Below, piece by piece: positions 44,657 to 52,698 of a DNA stretch of 64,000 nucleotides. This stretch comes from Streptomyces filamentosus (GTDB lineage Bacteria > Actinomycetota > Actinomycetes > Streptomycetales > Streptomycetaceae), in the NCBI RefSeq assembly GCF_014654895.1, contig NZ_BNBE01000003.1:152501-216500 (forward strand). The letters run 5' to 3'. Each line of letters begins with the position of its first letter. Position 1 is the first letter of the stretch. A model generated the notes under the pieces. The model was not told where the DNA came from. It ran no database searches and saw nothing but the letters and a program-made list of their open reading frames with translations. The position numbers and the translations under genes were made by a program.

Positions 44657-46018
44657 ATGGACAAGCAGCAGGAATTTGTGCTCCGTACGCTCGAAGAGCG
44701 TGACATCCGCTTCGTGCGCCTGTGGTTCACCGACGTGCTCGGCTTCCTGAAGTCGGTCGCCGTCGCCCCCGCCGAGCTGGAGCAGGCCTTCGACGAGGGC
44801 ATCGGCTTCGACGGCTCGGCGATCGAGGGCTTCGCCCGCGTCTACGAGTCCGACATGATCGCCAAGCCGGACCCGGGCACCTTCCAGATCCTGCCCTGGC
44901 GGGCCGAGGCCCCCGGCACCGCCCGGATGTTCTGCGACATCCTCATGCCGGACGGCTCCCCGTCCTTCGCCGACCCGCGCTTCGTCCTCAAGCGGGCGCT
45001 GGCCAAGGCGTCCGACCTCGGGTTCACCTTCTACACCCACCCCGAGATCGAGTTCTTCCTCCTGAAGGACAAGCCGCTCGACGGCTCGCGCCCCACCCCC
45101 GCCGACAACTCCGGCTACTTCGACCACACCCCGCAGAACGTGGGCATGGACTTCCGCCGCCAGGCCATCACCATGCTCGAATCGATGGGCATCTCGGTCG
45201 AGTTCTCCCACCACGAGGGCGCGCCCGGCCAGCAGGAGATCGACCTCCGCTACGCCGACGCGCTCTCCACCGCCGACAACATCATGACCTTCCGCCTGGT
45301 CATGAAGCAGGTGGCCCTGGAGCAGGGCGTCCAGGCGACCTTCATGCCGAAGCCGTTCTCGGACTACCCGGGCTCGGGCATGCACACCCACCTCTCCCTC
45401 TTCGAGGGCGACCGGAACGCCTTCTACGAGTCGGGCGCCGAGTACCAGCTCTCCAAGGTCGGCCGCTCCTTCATCGCGGGCCTCCTGAAGCACGCGGGCG
45501 AGATCTCCGCCGTCACGAACCAGTGGGTCAACTCGTACAAGCGCATCTGGGGCGGCTCCTCCCGCACCGCCGGTTCCGGCGGCGAGGCCCCCTCCTACAT
45601 CTGCTGGGGCCACAACAACCGCTCCGCCCTCATCCGGGTCCCCATGTACAAGCCCGGCAAGACCGGCTCCTCCCGCGTCGAGGTCCGCTCCATCGACTCC
45701 GGCGCCAACCCCTACCTGACGTACGCGGTCCTCCTCGCCGCCGGCCTCAAGGGCATCGAGGAGGGCTACGAACTCCCCGCCGGCGCCGACGACGACGTCT
45801 GGGCCCTCTCCGACTCCGAGCGCCGCGCGATGGGCATCGAGCCCCTCCCGCAGAACCTCGGCGAGGCCATCGCCCTCATGGAGAAGTCCGAACTGGTCGC
45901 CGAGACCCTCGGCGAGCACGTCTTCGACTTCTTCCTCCGCAACAAGAAGCAGGAGTGGGAGGAGTACCGCTCCGAGGTCACCGCCTTCGAGCTGCGGAAG
46001 AACCTGCCGGTCTTGTAG
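44657..46018 (+). CDS. glnA2: Glutamine-synthetase-like gamma-glutamylpolyamine synthetase, GlnA2 type
   Basis: A 453-aa GS I-fold enzyme. It has the ATP/metal motifs GFDGSAIEGFARVYESDM, FYTHPEIEFFLLKD, SHHEGAPGQQEIDLRYADAL, GSGMHTHLSLFEGDRNAF, the ATP loop and the RSIDSGANPYLTYA glutamate-site segment. From memory it is very close to Streptomyces coelicolor SCO2241 (GlnA2), which glutamylates polyamines and does not make glutamine. The canonical adenylylation tyrosine loop of GlnA is not obvious here. The MDKQQEF start (44657) gives the known 453 residues; an ATG at 44645 sits too close behind its GAGG. It ends at a clear terminator. Confidence 0.9.
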   Translation: MDKQQEFVLRTLEERDIRFVRLWFTDVLGFLKSVAVAPAELEQAFDEGIGFDGSAIEGFARVYESDMIAKPDPGTFQILPWRAEAPGTARMFCDILMPDGSPSFADPRFVLKRALAKASDLGFTFYTHPEIEFFLLKDKPLDGSRPTPADNSGYFDHTPQNVGMDFRRQAITMLESMGISVEFSHHEGAPGQQEIDLRYADALSTADNIMTFRLVMKQVALEQGVQATFMPKPFSDYPGSGMHTHLSLFEGDRNAFYESGAEYQLSKVGRSFIAGLLKHAGEISAVTNQWVNSYKRIWGGSSRTAGSGGEAPSYICWGHNNRSALIRVPMYKPGKTGSSRVEVRSIDSGANPYLTYAVLLAAGLKGIEEGYELPAGADDDVWALSDSERRAMGIEPLPQNLGEAIALMEKSELVAETLGEHVFDFFLRNKKQEWEEYRSEVTAFELRKNLPVL

Positions 46019-46052
46019 CCGCAGGTCACGCCGGGTAGGGTACCGAATCAGC

Positions 46053-46089
46053 ACTCAGGGCCGACGTTCGCAAACCGTCGGCCCTGAGT
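46053..46089 (+). terminator. Terminator after glnA2
   Basis: ACTCAGGGCCGACG (46053-46066) pairs perfectly with CGTCGGCCCTGAGT (46076-46089) across a 9-nt loop, 34 nt beyond the stop codon. Confidence 0.88.
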
Positions 46090-46289
46090 CGTTCCCGGTC
46101 GCCCTGGACCGTCTCCGGGCCGTCAGGCGCCGGACCGGGGCCCTCGTGGAACCCGTCCGCGGCCCGGCGGGCCCGTCCGTCGCCGCTCGGCATGAGGTGC
46201 GGGTGGACCCGGAGCGTGGACCCGGGGCCGCCGTGACCGGGGCGCGAGCCGAGGGGCCGGACGGAAACGCCTTGCCGGGTGGGGGCGGT

Positions 46290-46808
46290 GTGTCCAGACT
46301 GCCGTTCGTGAAGATCGAGACCGTCGCCACCGAGCGGCTCCTCCTGCATCCCCTGACCGTCGCCGAGGGCGAGCGGGTCGCCGCGCGCGAGCCGTCGCCG
46401 GGGGAGCGGTGGGGGGAGGGGTATCCGGGAGCGGGGGACCTCGCGTCGGTGGGGGCGTTCCTGCGGAGGTGCGCGGAGGAGGGGGATCCGGGGGCGTTCC
46501 GTACGTATCAGGTGCGGCTCGCGGAGAGCGGGGTCGTCGTCGGGGGGATCGGGTTCCACGGGCCGCCGGGGGCGGACGGGGCGGTGACCGTGGGGTACGG
46601 GATCGTGCCGGGGGAGCGCGGGAAGGGGTACGCCTCCGAGGCGCTCGCCGCGGTGGTCGGCATCGCCCGCGGGGCCGGGGCCGCGGTGCTGCGGGGCGAT
46701 GCCGATCCGGCCAACGCCGCCTCCCACCGGGTGATGGAGCGGGCCGGGATGCGCCGCGAGGGGGAGCGGGACGGGCTGGTGCGGTTCCTGGTGGAGCTCG
46801 GGGAGTAG
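46290..46808 (+). CDS. GNAT-family N-acetyltransferase
   Basis: A 172-aa acetyltransferase of the RimJ-like class. Marks are IETVATERLLLHPLTVAEGERV, TVGYGIVPGERGKGYASEAL (acetyl-CoA loop) and DADPANAASHRVMERAGMRREG. The substrate is unknown. The open frame extends upstream to 46146, but the extra residues look non-coding; GTG 46290 (behind GGGTGGGGGCGG) and GTG 46308 are the likely starts. The middle (about 46380-46640) uses GGG/GGGG-rich codons unlike neighbouring genes, a local composition oddity. It is convergent with the VOC gene, 24 nt apart. Confidence 0.82.
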   Translation: MSRLPFVKIETVATERLLLHPLTVAEGERVAAREPSPGERWGEGYPGAGDLASVGAFLRRCAEEGDPGAFRTYQVRLAESGVVVGGIGFHGPPGADGAVTVGYGIVPGERGKGYASEALAAVVGIARGAGAAVLRGDADPANAASHRVMERAGMRREGERDGLVRFLVELGE

Positions 46809-46832
46809 GGGGCGGGGGAGCGCGGGGGCGGT

Positions 46833-47264
46833 TCAGCGTTCGGAGAGTTCCGAGGGGGCCTCCTGGACGATCCAGCCGTTGCCGTCGGGGTCCTCGAAGG
46901 AGAGGAAGGAGTTCCAGGCGCCTCCCTTGCCCTCCGCCCAGCCGGCCGGGCCGACGTGCCGCACCGGCGAGGCGTCGACGCCGGCGGCGACGAGCGCGGC
47001 CCGGGCCGCCTCGATGTCGGTGACGCACAGCTGGAGGCCGTGCAGGCTGCCGGGGGTCATGGTCCGGGTGCCGGGCATCTGGGGCATGCCGGAGATCAGC
47101 GCGACGGAGCAGCGCGAGCCGGGCGGGGTGAGCTGCACGATCCGCACGCCGGGCGCGACCTCGTCGTCCAGGTCGACGGCGAAGCCGCACCCGTCCGCGT
47201 AGAACTCCTTGGCCCGGTCCAGGTCGGTGACGGGCACGGGGACGACTTCCAGGGTCCAGTTCAT
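46833..47264 (-). CDS. VOC-superfamily (glyoxalase-like) protein
   Basis: A 143-aa protein with two beta-alpha-beta-beta-beta modules. They are MNWTLEVVPVPVTDLDRAKEFYADGCGF (in segments) at the start and GLQLCVTDIEAARAALVAAGVDASPV in the second half, ending FLSFEDPDGNGWIVQE. Metal-site glutamates or histidines are only partly conserved. Relatives include dioxygenases, glyoxalases and resistance proteins; the substrate is unknown. Start 47264 (MNW) was chosen because MRNCGP upstream adds nothing conserved. Confidence 0.88.
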   Translation of the reverse strand: MNWTLEVVPVPVTDLDRAKEFYADGCGFAVDLDDEVAPGVRIVQLTPPGSRCSVALISGMPQMPGTRTMTPGSLHGLQLCVTDIEAARAALVAAGVDASPVRHVGPAGWAEGKGGAWNSFLSFEDPDGNGWIVQEAPSELSER

Positions 47265-47350
47265 CGGGCCACAGTTCCGCATCCGGCCGGACGGCGCCGC
47301 ACACCTCGTCGACTTGACGGAAAAACGCCTTTCTTTGTGCTTGCTGACCT

Positions 47351-47380
47351 GATCATTTCGTCAAGCGTGTGGAAATGATC
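47351..47380 (+). promoter_or_regulatory. Inverted repeat upstream of the P450 operon
   Basis: GATCATTTC (47351-47359) and GAAATGATC (47372-47380) are perfect 9-bp arms separated by 12 nt, 99 nt before the first P450 start. The site is A/T-rich compared with its surroundings and may bind a regulator. A TATAGT at 47414-47419 could be a -10 box, but no good -35 stands at the right distance. Confidence 0.55.
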
Positions 47381-47479
47381 GCGAACGACCACTCCGGTGA
47401 CACACAACCTCCCTATAGTGACGACGCGTTGGCCCCACCGGCCGTGTCGACGACATGTCCGCCACCGGAGACAGGACCC

Positions 47480-48763
47480 ATGACGCGCACCCCCTCTGCC
47501 GAGCCCACGTCCAGCGCCTTAACGCCGTCCGGCTGCCCCGCCGCCGTCCCGCTGTCCGGCCCCGGCTTCCACGCCGACCCGCAGTCCCTCTACCGGTCGA
47601 TGCGCCGCGAGCACGGTCCCGTCGTCCCCGTCGAACTCCCCGGCGGCTTCCCCGCCTGGCTGGTCATCGGCTACCGCGAGGTCCACCAGGTCACCAGCGA
47701 CCCCGAGCTCTTCCCCCGGGACGTCGGCCTGTGGAACCAGTGGCCGCACGTCCCCGCCGACTGGCCGCTCCTCCCGATGGTCGGACAGCCCCTGCCCTCC
47801 ATCTACTTCAGCGCGGGCGAGGAGCACCGCCGGCACGTCCGGATGGTCGTCCCCGCCCTGGAGGCGGCCGACCCCTTCGAGATCCGCGGTCACGGCGAGC
47901 AGCTGGCCGACCGGCTGATCGACGCCTTCTGCGCGCGCGGCACCGCCGACCTCGTCGCCGAGTTCTGCGAACCCCTCCCGGTCCTCGTCCTCGCCCGTCT
48001 CGTCGGCTTCCCCGACGACGAGGGCGCCGACATCGCGCGGGTCCTGAAGGACCTCGCCGACGGCGGGCCCGGCGCGCAGGAGGCGCACCAGCGGTTCGCC
48101 GGCCACATGGCCCGGCTGGTCGCCGCGAAGCGCGCCGAGCCCGGCGAGGACGTGACGAGCCGGATGCTCGCCTTCCCCGAGGAGTTCACCGACGAGGAGT
48201 ACATGCTCGACCTGATGGCGATCACCGCCGCCGGGCACCTCACCACCGCCGACTGGATCGGCAACTCCGTCCGGCTGATGCTCACCGAGGGCGACTTCGC
48301 CGACTCGATGGCCCGCGGCCGCCGCAGCGTCGCCGACGCCATGACCGAGGTGCTGTGGGAGGACGGCCCCACCCAGATCCTCGCGGGCCGCTGGCCGGTC
48401 CGCGACACCCGGCTCGGCGAGCACCGGATCAAGGCCGGGGACATGCTGCTCCTCGGTCTCGGCGCCGCCAACACCGACCCCCTGATCCGCCAGGGCGCCG
48501 CCGGCGCGGGCGCGGCCGGGCAGGGCGGCAGCGGCGCCCACCTGGCCTTCAGCCACGGCGAGTACCGCTGCCCCTTCCCGGCCCAGGAGATCGCCGAGAT
48601 CATCGCCCGGACCGGCATCGAGGTCCTCCTCGACCGGCTGCCCGACCTCGAACTCGACGTTCCTGTCGAGGAGTTGGTCCGACGGCCCTCCGCCTTCCTG
48701 CGCGGCACCACCGCACTCCCCGTCCGGTTCAGCCCCGTTCCCACGACAGGAGACCTCTTGTGA
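47480..48763 (+). CDS. Cytochrome P450, CYP157-like, without the ExxR motif
   Basis: A 427-aa P450. The heme ligand is Cys364 in FSHGEYRCPFPAQE. The I-helix has TAAGHLTTADWIGN. The K-helix, which in nearly all P450s has ExxR, reads EVLW (290-293): Glu is kept and Arg is lost. This replacement is the known hallmark of CYP157. GGAG precedes the ATG at 47480. The stop overlaps the GTG start of the next P450 as GTGA. In S. coelicolor such pairs lie behind conservon (cvn) genes; no cvnA-D genes precede this one. Substrate and redox partner are unknown. Confidence 0.88.
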   Translation: MTRTPSAEPTSSALTPSGCPAAVPLSGPGFHADPQSLYRSMRREHGPVVPVELPGGFPAWLVIGYREVHQVTSDPELFPRDVGLWNQWPHVPADWPLLPMVGQPLPSIYFSAGEEHRRHVRMVVPALEAADPFEIRGHGEQLADRLIDAFCARGTADLVAEFCEPLPVLVLARLVGFPDDEGADIARVLKDLADGGPGAQEAHQRFAGHMARLVAAKRAEPGEDVTSRMLAFPEEFTDEEYMLDLMAITAAGHLTTADWIGNSVRLMLTEGDFADSMARGRRSVADAMTEVLWEDGPTQILAGRWPVRDTRLGEHRIKAGDMLLLGLGAANTDPLIRQGAAGAGAAGQGGSGAHLAFSHGEYRCPFPAQEIAEIIARTGIEVLLDRLPDLELDVPVEELVRRPSAFLRGTTALPVRFSPVPTTGDLL

Positions 48764-50001
48764 CCTGCCCTCACGCCGCCGCGGCGGGAACGCCCGTCGT
48801 CGTCGACCCGATGGTCCGGGACCTCGACGGCGAGACCGCGCGGATCCGCGCCGCCGGCCCGCTCGCCCGCGTCGAGCTGCTCGGCGTCCCCGCCTGGGCC
48901 GTCACCCGCCACGCCGACGCCCGGCGCCTCCTCGTCGACCCCCGGCTCGTCAAGGACCTGAACGCCTGGGACCTGTGGACCAGCGGCGCGGTCACCCACG
49001 CCTGGCCGCTCATCGGGATGGTCGACGCCGGCCGGTCCATGTTCACCGTCGACGGCGAGGAGCACCGGCGGCTGCGCACCAAGACCTCCCAGGCGCTGAC
49101 CCCCCGCCGTCTGGAGGCGATCCGCCCCGACATCGAGAAGTTCACCGCCGAACTCCTCGACGCCCTGGAGGAGGGCGGCCGGGACGGCGCCGTCGTCGAC
49201 CTCAAGGCGGTCTTCGCGCAGCCGCTGCCCATGCGGGTCGTCGGCATGCTGATGGGCGTCGACCCCGAGGCCAACACGATGCTGACCCGGCAGTACAAGA
49301 AGTTCTTCTCGATGCTCACCCCGCAGGAGGAGCGGCTCGCCCTCCTCGCCGAGCTCGACGTCTTCTACACGGACCTCGTCCGCGCGAAGACCGCGCTGCC
49401 CACCGACGACCTGACCTCCGGGCTCATCCTCGCCGACGAGGGCGGCGAGCCGCTGACCGAGGAGGAGGTCGTCGGCAACCTCAAGGCGATGGTCGCCGCA
49501 GGCCACGAGACCACCATCGGCCTCGTCCTCAACGCCGTGCGCGCCCTGCTCTCCCACCCCGACCAGCTGCGGAAGGTGCTGGCCGGCGAGGTGTCCTGGG
49601 AGACGGTGATCGAGGAGACCCTGCGCTTCGACACCCCCACCACCCACCTGCTGATGCGGTTCGCCACCGAGGACGTCGAGGTCGGCGGCGGAGTGATCGC
49701 CAAGGGCGAGGGCGTGGTGATCTCCTACCGGGCGATCGGCCGCGACCCCGAGCAGCACGGCCCGGACGCCGACGCCTTCGACATCACCCGCCCGACCCCC
49801 ATCCGGCACATGACCTTCGGCCACGGCCCGCACATCTGCCCCGGCGCGGCCCTCTCCCGGATCGAGGCGGGCATCGCCCTGCCGGCGCTCTTCGCCCGCT
49901 TCCCCGACCTGGCCCTCGCCGTCCCCGACGCCGAGCTGCGCAACCTCCCGGTCATGACCCAGAACGACCTGGAGTCCTTCCCGGTCCGCCTGCACGGCTG
50001 A
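48760..50001 (+). CDS. Cytochrome P450, CYP154-like
   Basis: A 413-aa P450 with all standard motifs: I-helix VAAGHETT, K-helix ETLR (286-289) and heme-binding FGHGPHICPGAALSR (Cys360). CYP154 members hydroxylate macrolides, steroids or flavonoids in vitro, so the natural substrate is open. Its GTG start overlaps the CYP157-like stop, which forces co-expression. A ferredoxin or reductase gene is not adjacent. The downstream gene is convergent. Confidence 0.9.
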   Translation: MTCPHAAAAGTPVVVDPMVRDLDGETARIRAAGPLARVELLGVPAWAVTRHADARRLLVDPRLVKDLNAWDLWTSGAVTHAWPLIGMVDAGRSMFTVDGEEHRRLRTKTSQALTPRRLEAIRPDIEKFTAELLDALEEGGRDGAVVDLKAVFAQPLPMRVVGMLMGVDPEANTMLTRQYKKFFSMLTPQEERLALLAELDVFYTDLVRAKTALPTDDLTSGLILADEGGEPLTEEEVVGNLKAMVAAGHETTIGLVLNAVRALLSHPDQLRKVLAGEVSWETVIEETLRFDTPTTHLLMRFATEDVEVGGGVIAKGEGVVISYRAIGRDPEQHGPDADAFDITRPTPIRHMTFGHGPHICPGAALSRIEAGIALPALFARFPDLALAVPDAELRNLPVMTQNDLESFPVRLHG

Positions 50002-50048
50002 CCGGAACGCCCCGGGGCCTCCACGGCCGACCGGCGCGTCTCCGTGCC

Positions 50049-50108
50049 GGACCGGAAGGACCGCGGCCGGACCGGAAGGCCCGCGGCCGGACCGGAAGGC
50101 CCGCGGCC
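50049..50108. repeat. Three tandem copies of a 20-bp unit
   Basis: The unit GGACCGGAAGGCCCGCGGCC occurs three times head to tail (50049-50068, 50069-50088, 50089-50108), the first with one substitution. It lies between two convergent genes. Each unit is itself partly palindromic (GGCCCGCGGCC). Confidence 0.9.
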
Positions 50109-50128
50109 GACCGGACCTCCGGCCCGGG

Positions 50129-52318
50129 TCAGCGCGGTGCCGGGATCCAGTGCAGCCGGCCGTCCTGGCCGAGGGCGGCCACCCCGTCCGGGCCCGCCGC
50201 CGGGGCGCCCGCCAGCGGGAAGCCGGAGAGGCGCCAGGCGCCGCCGGACAGCGGCGCCACCGCCAGGTGGCCGGTCCGCGAGCGGGCCGCCACCAGGACG
50301 TCGGACCCGCTCACCGGGCCGAAGCCCGCGACGCCGCCGGCCGGGGCGACGACCGGCGCGAGCCGGGCCGTGCCCGCGAAGTCGGCCGCGGTCGGCTGCC
50401 CGGTGGCGGGCACCCGCGACCAGAGCCGGACGCCGTCGCCGGTCGGCGAGGGGCCCGCGCTCAGCGCCAGCGTCGTCGCCGGCAGACCGGTCGGCAGCGG
50501 CCCGGCCACCGGCCCGCCGCCGGACGCGCCGGTCCACATCAGGACCGTGCGGGGCGTGCCCGCGAAGGCGTACGTCCGCCCCCGGGAGTCCGTCGCCGCC
50601 ACCGGGTCGCCGTGCAGGTCAGCCCCGCCCAGGGCCCGCCACGGGGTCCAGGCGCCGGCGGGCGTCCGCTCCCGCCCGGCGAGCCGGTGGTCGCCGTCGC
50701 GCAGGAAGAGCGAGACCCGCCCGGTGCCGTCCACGGCCACCGCGGGCGCGCTGATGTCCGGCGTCCGGTCGGCCTCGTCCCGCGCACCCGGCGTGCCCAG
50801 CGAGCGCCACGCCCCGAAGGCGCCGCCCGGCGCGGTCTGCTCGGTCGTGACGACCTCCCGGCGGTACCCCGAGGGGCCCTCGAAGGAGGTGCGGGTGCCG
50901 AAGACCGCGACCCGCCCGTCCGTCAGCCGTACGGAGCTCACGCCGCCGTCGAGCCCGCCGCCGGGCAGCAGCTCGGGACCCCGCCAGGTGCCGCCCACGG
51001 GCTCCCGGTGCCAGACCGCGAGCCGCCCGTCCTGGACGCCGAAGGCGAGCGGACCGCCGTCGGCGGCCGGCTGGAGCCAGCCGGTCGAGGAGCCGCGGGC
51101 GTACCGCACGGTCCCCGTCCAGCCGCGCCCGGACGGCCGGCCCGACGCCTTGAGGTCGCCGCAGCCCGCCGGGCTGCCGCAGTCCTCCCCGTCCAGCCAG
51201 GAGTACGTCTTCAGGCTGCGCAGCTTCTCCTCGGCGGTCCGGCTGTCCAGGGCCCGGGGCAGGTCGGTGTTCGGGTAGCCCATGTAGCTCTGCACGCCGA
51301 CGTGCGGGTGCCCGGGCAGCCCGGCGTAGCGCGCCAGCGCCGCCTGGACGAAGCGCGCGCCGTACGCGTGGTCCTGGTGGTCCCGCAGCCGACCCGTCTT
51401 CGCGTCCGTGCCGGGCGTCGGGTCCAGGGTGCGCACGAAGGTCGGCCGGAAGCGTTCGAGCAGCCCGGTCAGCGTCGAGGTGACCTGCTCCTTCGAGTAC
51501 GCGAAGTCCGCGGCGACCGGCGTCCCGGAGGAGCGCTGCGAGCCGAGCGCCGCGATCCGGCCTTGCCACAGGCCGCGCAGGCTCACCGGGCGGTCGGCGG
51601 AGGTCGAGCCGGCCTCGCGGAGCTGGAGCCAGACCAGCCGCACCCCGGGCCGGGCCCGCAGGACGTCCAGCTCGGCCTCGCCGCCGCCGGCGGTGGGGAT
51701 CACGGTCCGGTCCCAGGGGCTGGTGCGGTCGCCGGTGACCATCTCGGCGTACGCGGCGCGTATGCCGTTCTGCCGGGCCTCGGCGAAGGCGGGCTTGTCC
51801 GGCGCGGTGACGGCGGCGGCCTTCCCGGAGCGGGCGTTGACGCCGTTCGACTCGCCCGCCGTCAGGTAGACGGTGGTCAGCGGGGTCCGGTCGGCCAGGG
51901 ACTGCGCGGTGTCCGGGTTCATGAAGTACAGGTCGTCGTCCGGGTGGGAGACAAACTGCACCACGGACGGCGGGACGGCGGTCCGCCCGGCCGCCTCCGC
52001 GGGGGTCTCCTCCCCGCGGGTGCCCCGGCCCGGTGCGGGGGCCGCCTCCCGGGCCGCCTCCCGGCCGGGGCGGCTGCTCGGCCGCGGGTCCGGGGCGGAC
52101 GGCGTCCGCGTCCCGGCGGAGGGGGTGCCGGCGGAGGGGGCGCCGGTGGGGGCGGGGGCCTGCGCCACCGCCGCCGCGGTGCCGTGCGCGGGGTCGGCCG
52201 TCGCCGTGAGGACGCCCGCGAGGGTGCCGCCGGTCAGCGCGGCGACCGCCGCCGCGGTCACGACGGACCGGCGGTGGCGGAAGGGGCGTATGAGGGAGGA
52301 GAGGCGGCGGACGGGCAT
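50129..52318 (-). CDS. Secreted PIG-L-family deacetylase with propeller-like C-terminal half
   Basis: A 729-aa exported protein. The basic start and helix (RRSVVTAAAVAALTGGTLAGVLTAT) form a signal peptide. A Pro/Ala/Ser linker (about 45-110) leads to the PIG-L/LmbE deacetylase domain (about 118-375) with the zinc motif SHPDDDLYFM and the late RDHQDHAYGA histidines. The remainder (about 390-729) is made of repeated beta-strand units (DGRLAVWHREP; DGRVAVFGT; TGRVSLFLRDGDHRLAGR), as in PLL-like lectin propellers. It may deacetylate N-acetyl sugars in wall or extracellular polysaccharides. It stands alone and is convergent with the P450 operon. Confidence 0.87.
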   Translation of the reverse strand: MPVRRLSSLIRPFRHRRSVVTAAAVAALTGGTLAGVLTATADPAHGTAAAVAQAPAPTGAPSAGTPSAGTRTPSAPDPRPSSRPGREAAREAAPAPGRGTRGEETPAEAAGRTAVPPSVVQFVSHPDDDLYFMNPDTAQSLADRTPLTTVYLTAGESNGVNARSGKAAAVTAPDKPAFAEARQNGIRAAYAEMVTGDRTSPWDRTVIPTAGGGEAELDVLRARPGVRLVWLQLREAGSTSADRPVSLRGLWQGRIAALGSQRSSGTPVAADFAYSKEQVTSTLTGLLERFRPTFVRTLDPTPGTDAKTGRLRDHQDHAYGARFVQAALARYAGLPGHPHVGVQSYMGYPNTDLPRALDSRTAEEKLRSLKTYSWLDGEDCGSPAGCGDLKASGRPSGRGWTGTVRYARGSSTGWLQPAADGGPLAFGVQDGRLAVWHREPVGGTWRGPELLPGGGLDGGVSSVRLTDGRVAVFGTRTSFEGPSGYRREVVTTEQTAPGGAFGAWRSLGTPGARDEADRTPDISAPAVAVDGTGRVSLFLRDGDHRLAGRERTPAGAWTPWRALGGADLHGDPVAATDSRGRTYAFAGTPRTVLMWTGASGGGPVAGPLPTGLPATTLALSAGPSPTGDGVRLWSRVPATGQPTAADFAGTARLAPVVAPAGGVAGFGPVSGSDVLVAARSRTGHLAVAPLSGGAWRLSGFPLAGAPAAGPDGVAALGQDGRLHWIPAPR

Positions 52319-52698
52319 GGGCGCGGGAGGCTTTCTCTACCTGGGCGACAAGGTTCGGGTCGCGGAGCGACGGCCGTTCGTGACGGCGACGGCGACGGGA
52401 CGAACGACTCACATGGGTACAGGGCCGGAGCGTCCGAAGCGTTCCGAAAACGGCCCGATGTGCCCGACGTCACGTGTGATCCGTACCGGATCCGGGCAGA
52501 CGAACGAGGTTCGACCCCACCCCGCGAGACCCCGTGCGGGCCCCTCGCGAGCCCCCGCCGGCCCCCGTGCCCGCGCCCGGAAGGACACCGGTACCGGAAG
52601 GACCCGGTCCCGCCTTCCCGGGCCCGCCCCGCACGCCTCCGCGCGGCGCTGCGGATAGGCTCGATCCGTCGGGCGTGCGGGTGGAGGGAGCGGCGGAG
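52319..52698. other. Intergenic region between the PIG-L gene and glnE
   Basis: This 380-nt gap separates divergent genes and should hold both promoters. A small palindrome GATCCG-TAC-CGGATC lies at 52478-52492. From about 52530 on the sequence is proline-codon-rich and open in the glnE frame, but lacks features of conserved GlnE sequence, so I treat it as leader. I see no riboswitch or RNA gene. Confidence 0.5.

Noticed and set aside
46146..46289. Upstream extension of the GNAT gene
   Set aside because: The added residues (MEPVRGPAGPSVAARHE...) show no acetyltransferase features, and the core fold begins after 46290.
47391..47419. Sigma-70-type promoter before the P450 operon
   Set aside because: TATAGT is a possible -10, but the sequence 17 nt upstream (ACTCCG) is not a -35 element.
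50049..50108. CRISPR array
   Set aside because: The 20-bp units are directly adjacent with no spacers, and no cas genes are present.
52534..52698. Upstream extension of glnE by 55 codons
   Set aside because: Proline/arginine-rich sequence with no conservation expected for GlnE; the ATG at 52699 matches the usual GlnE start.
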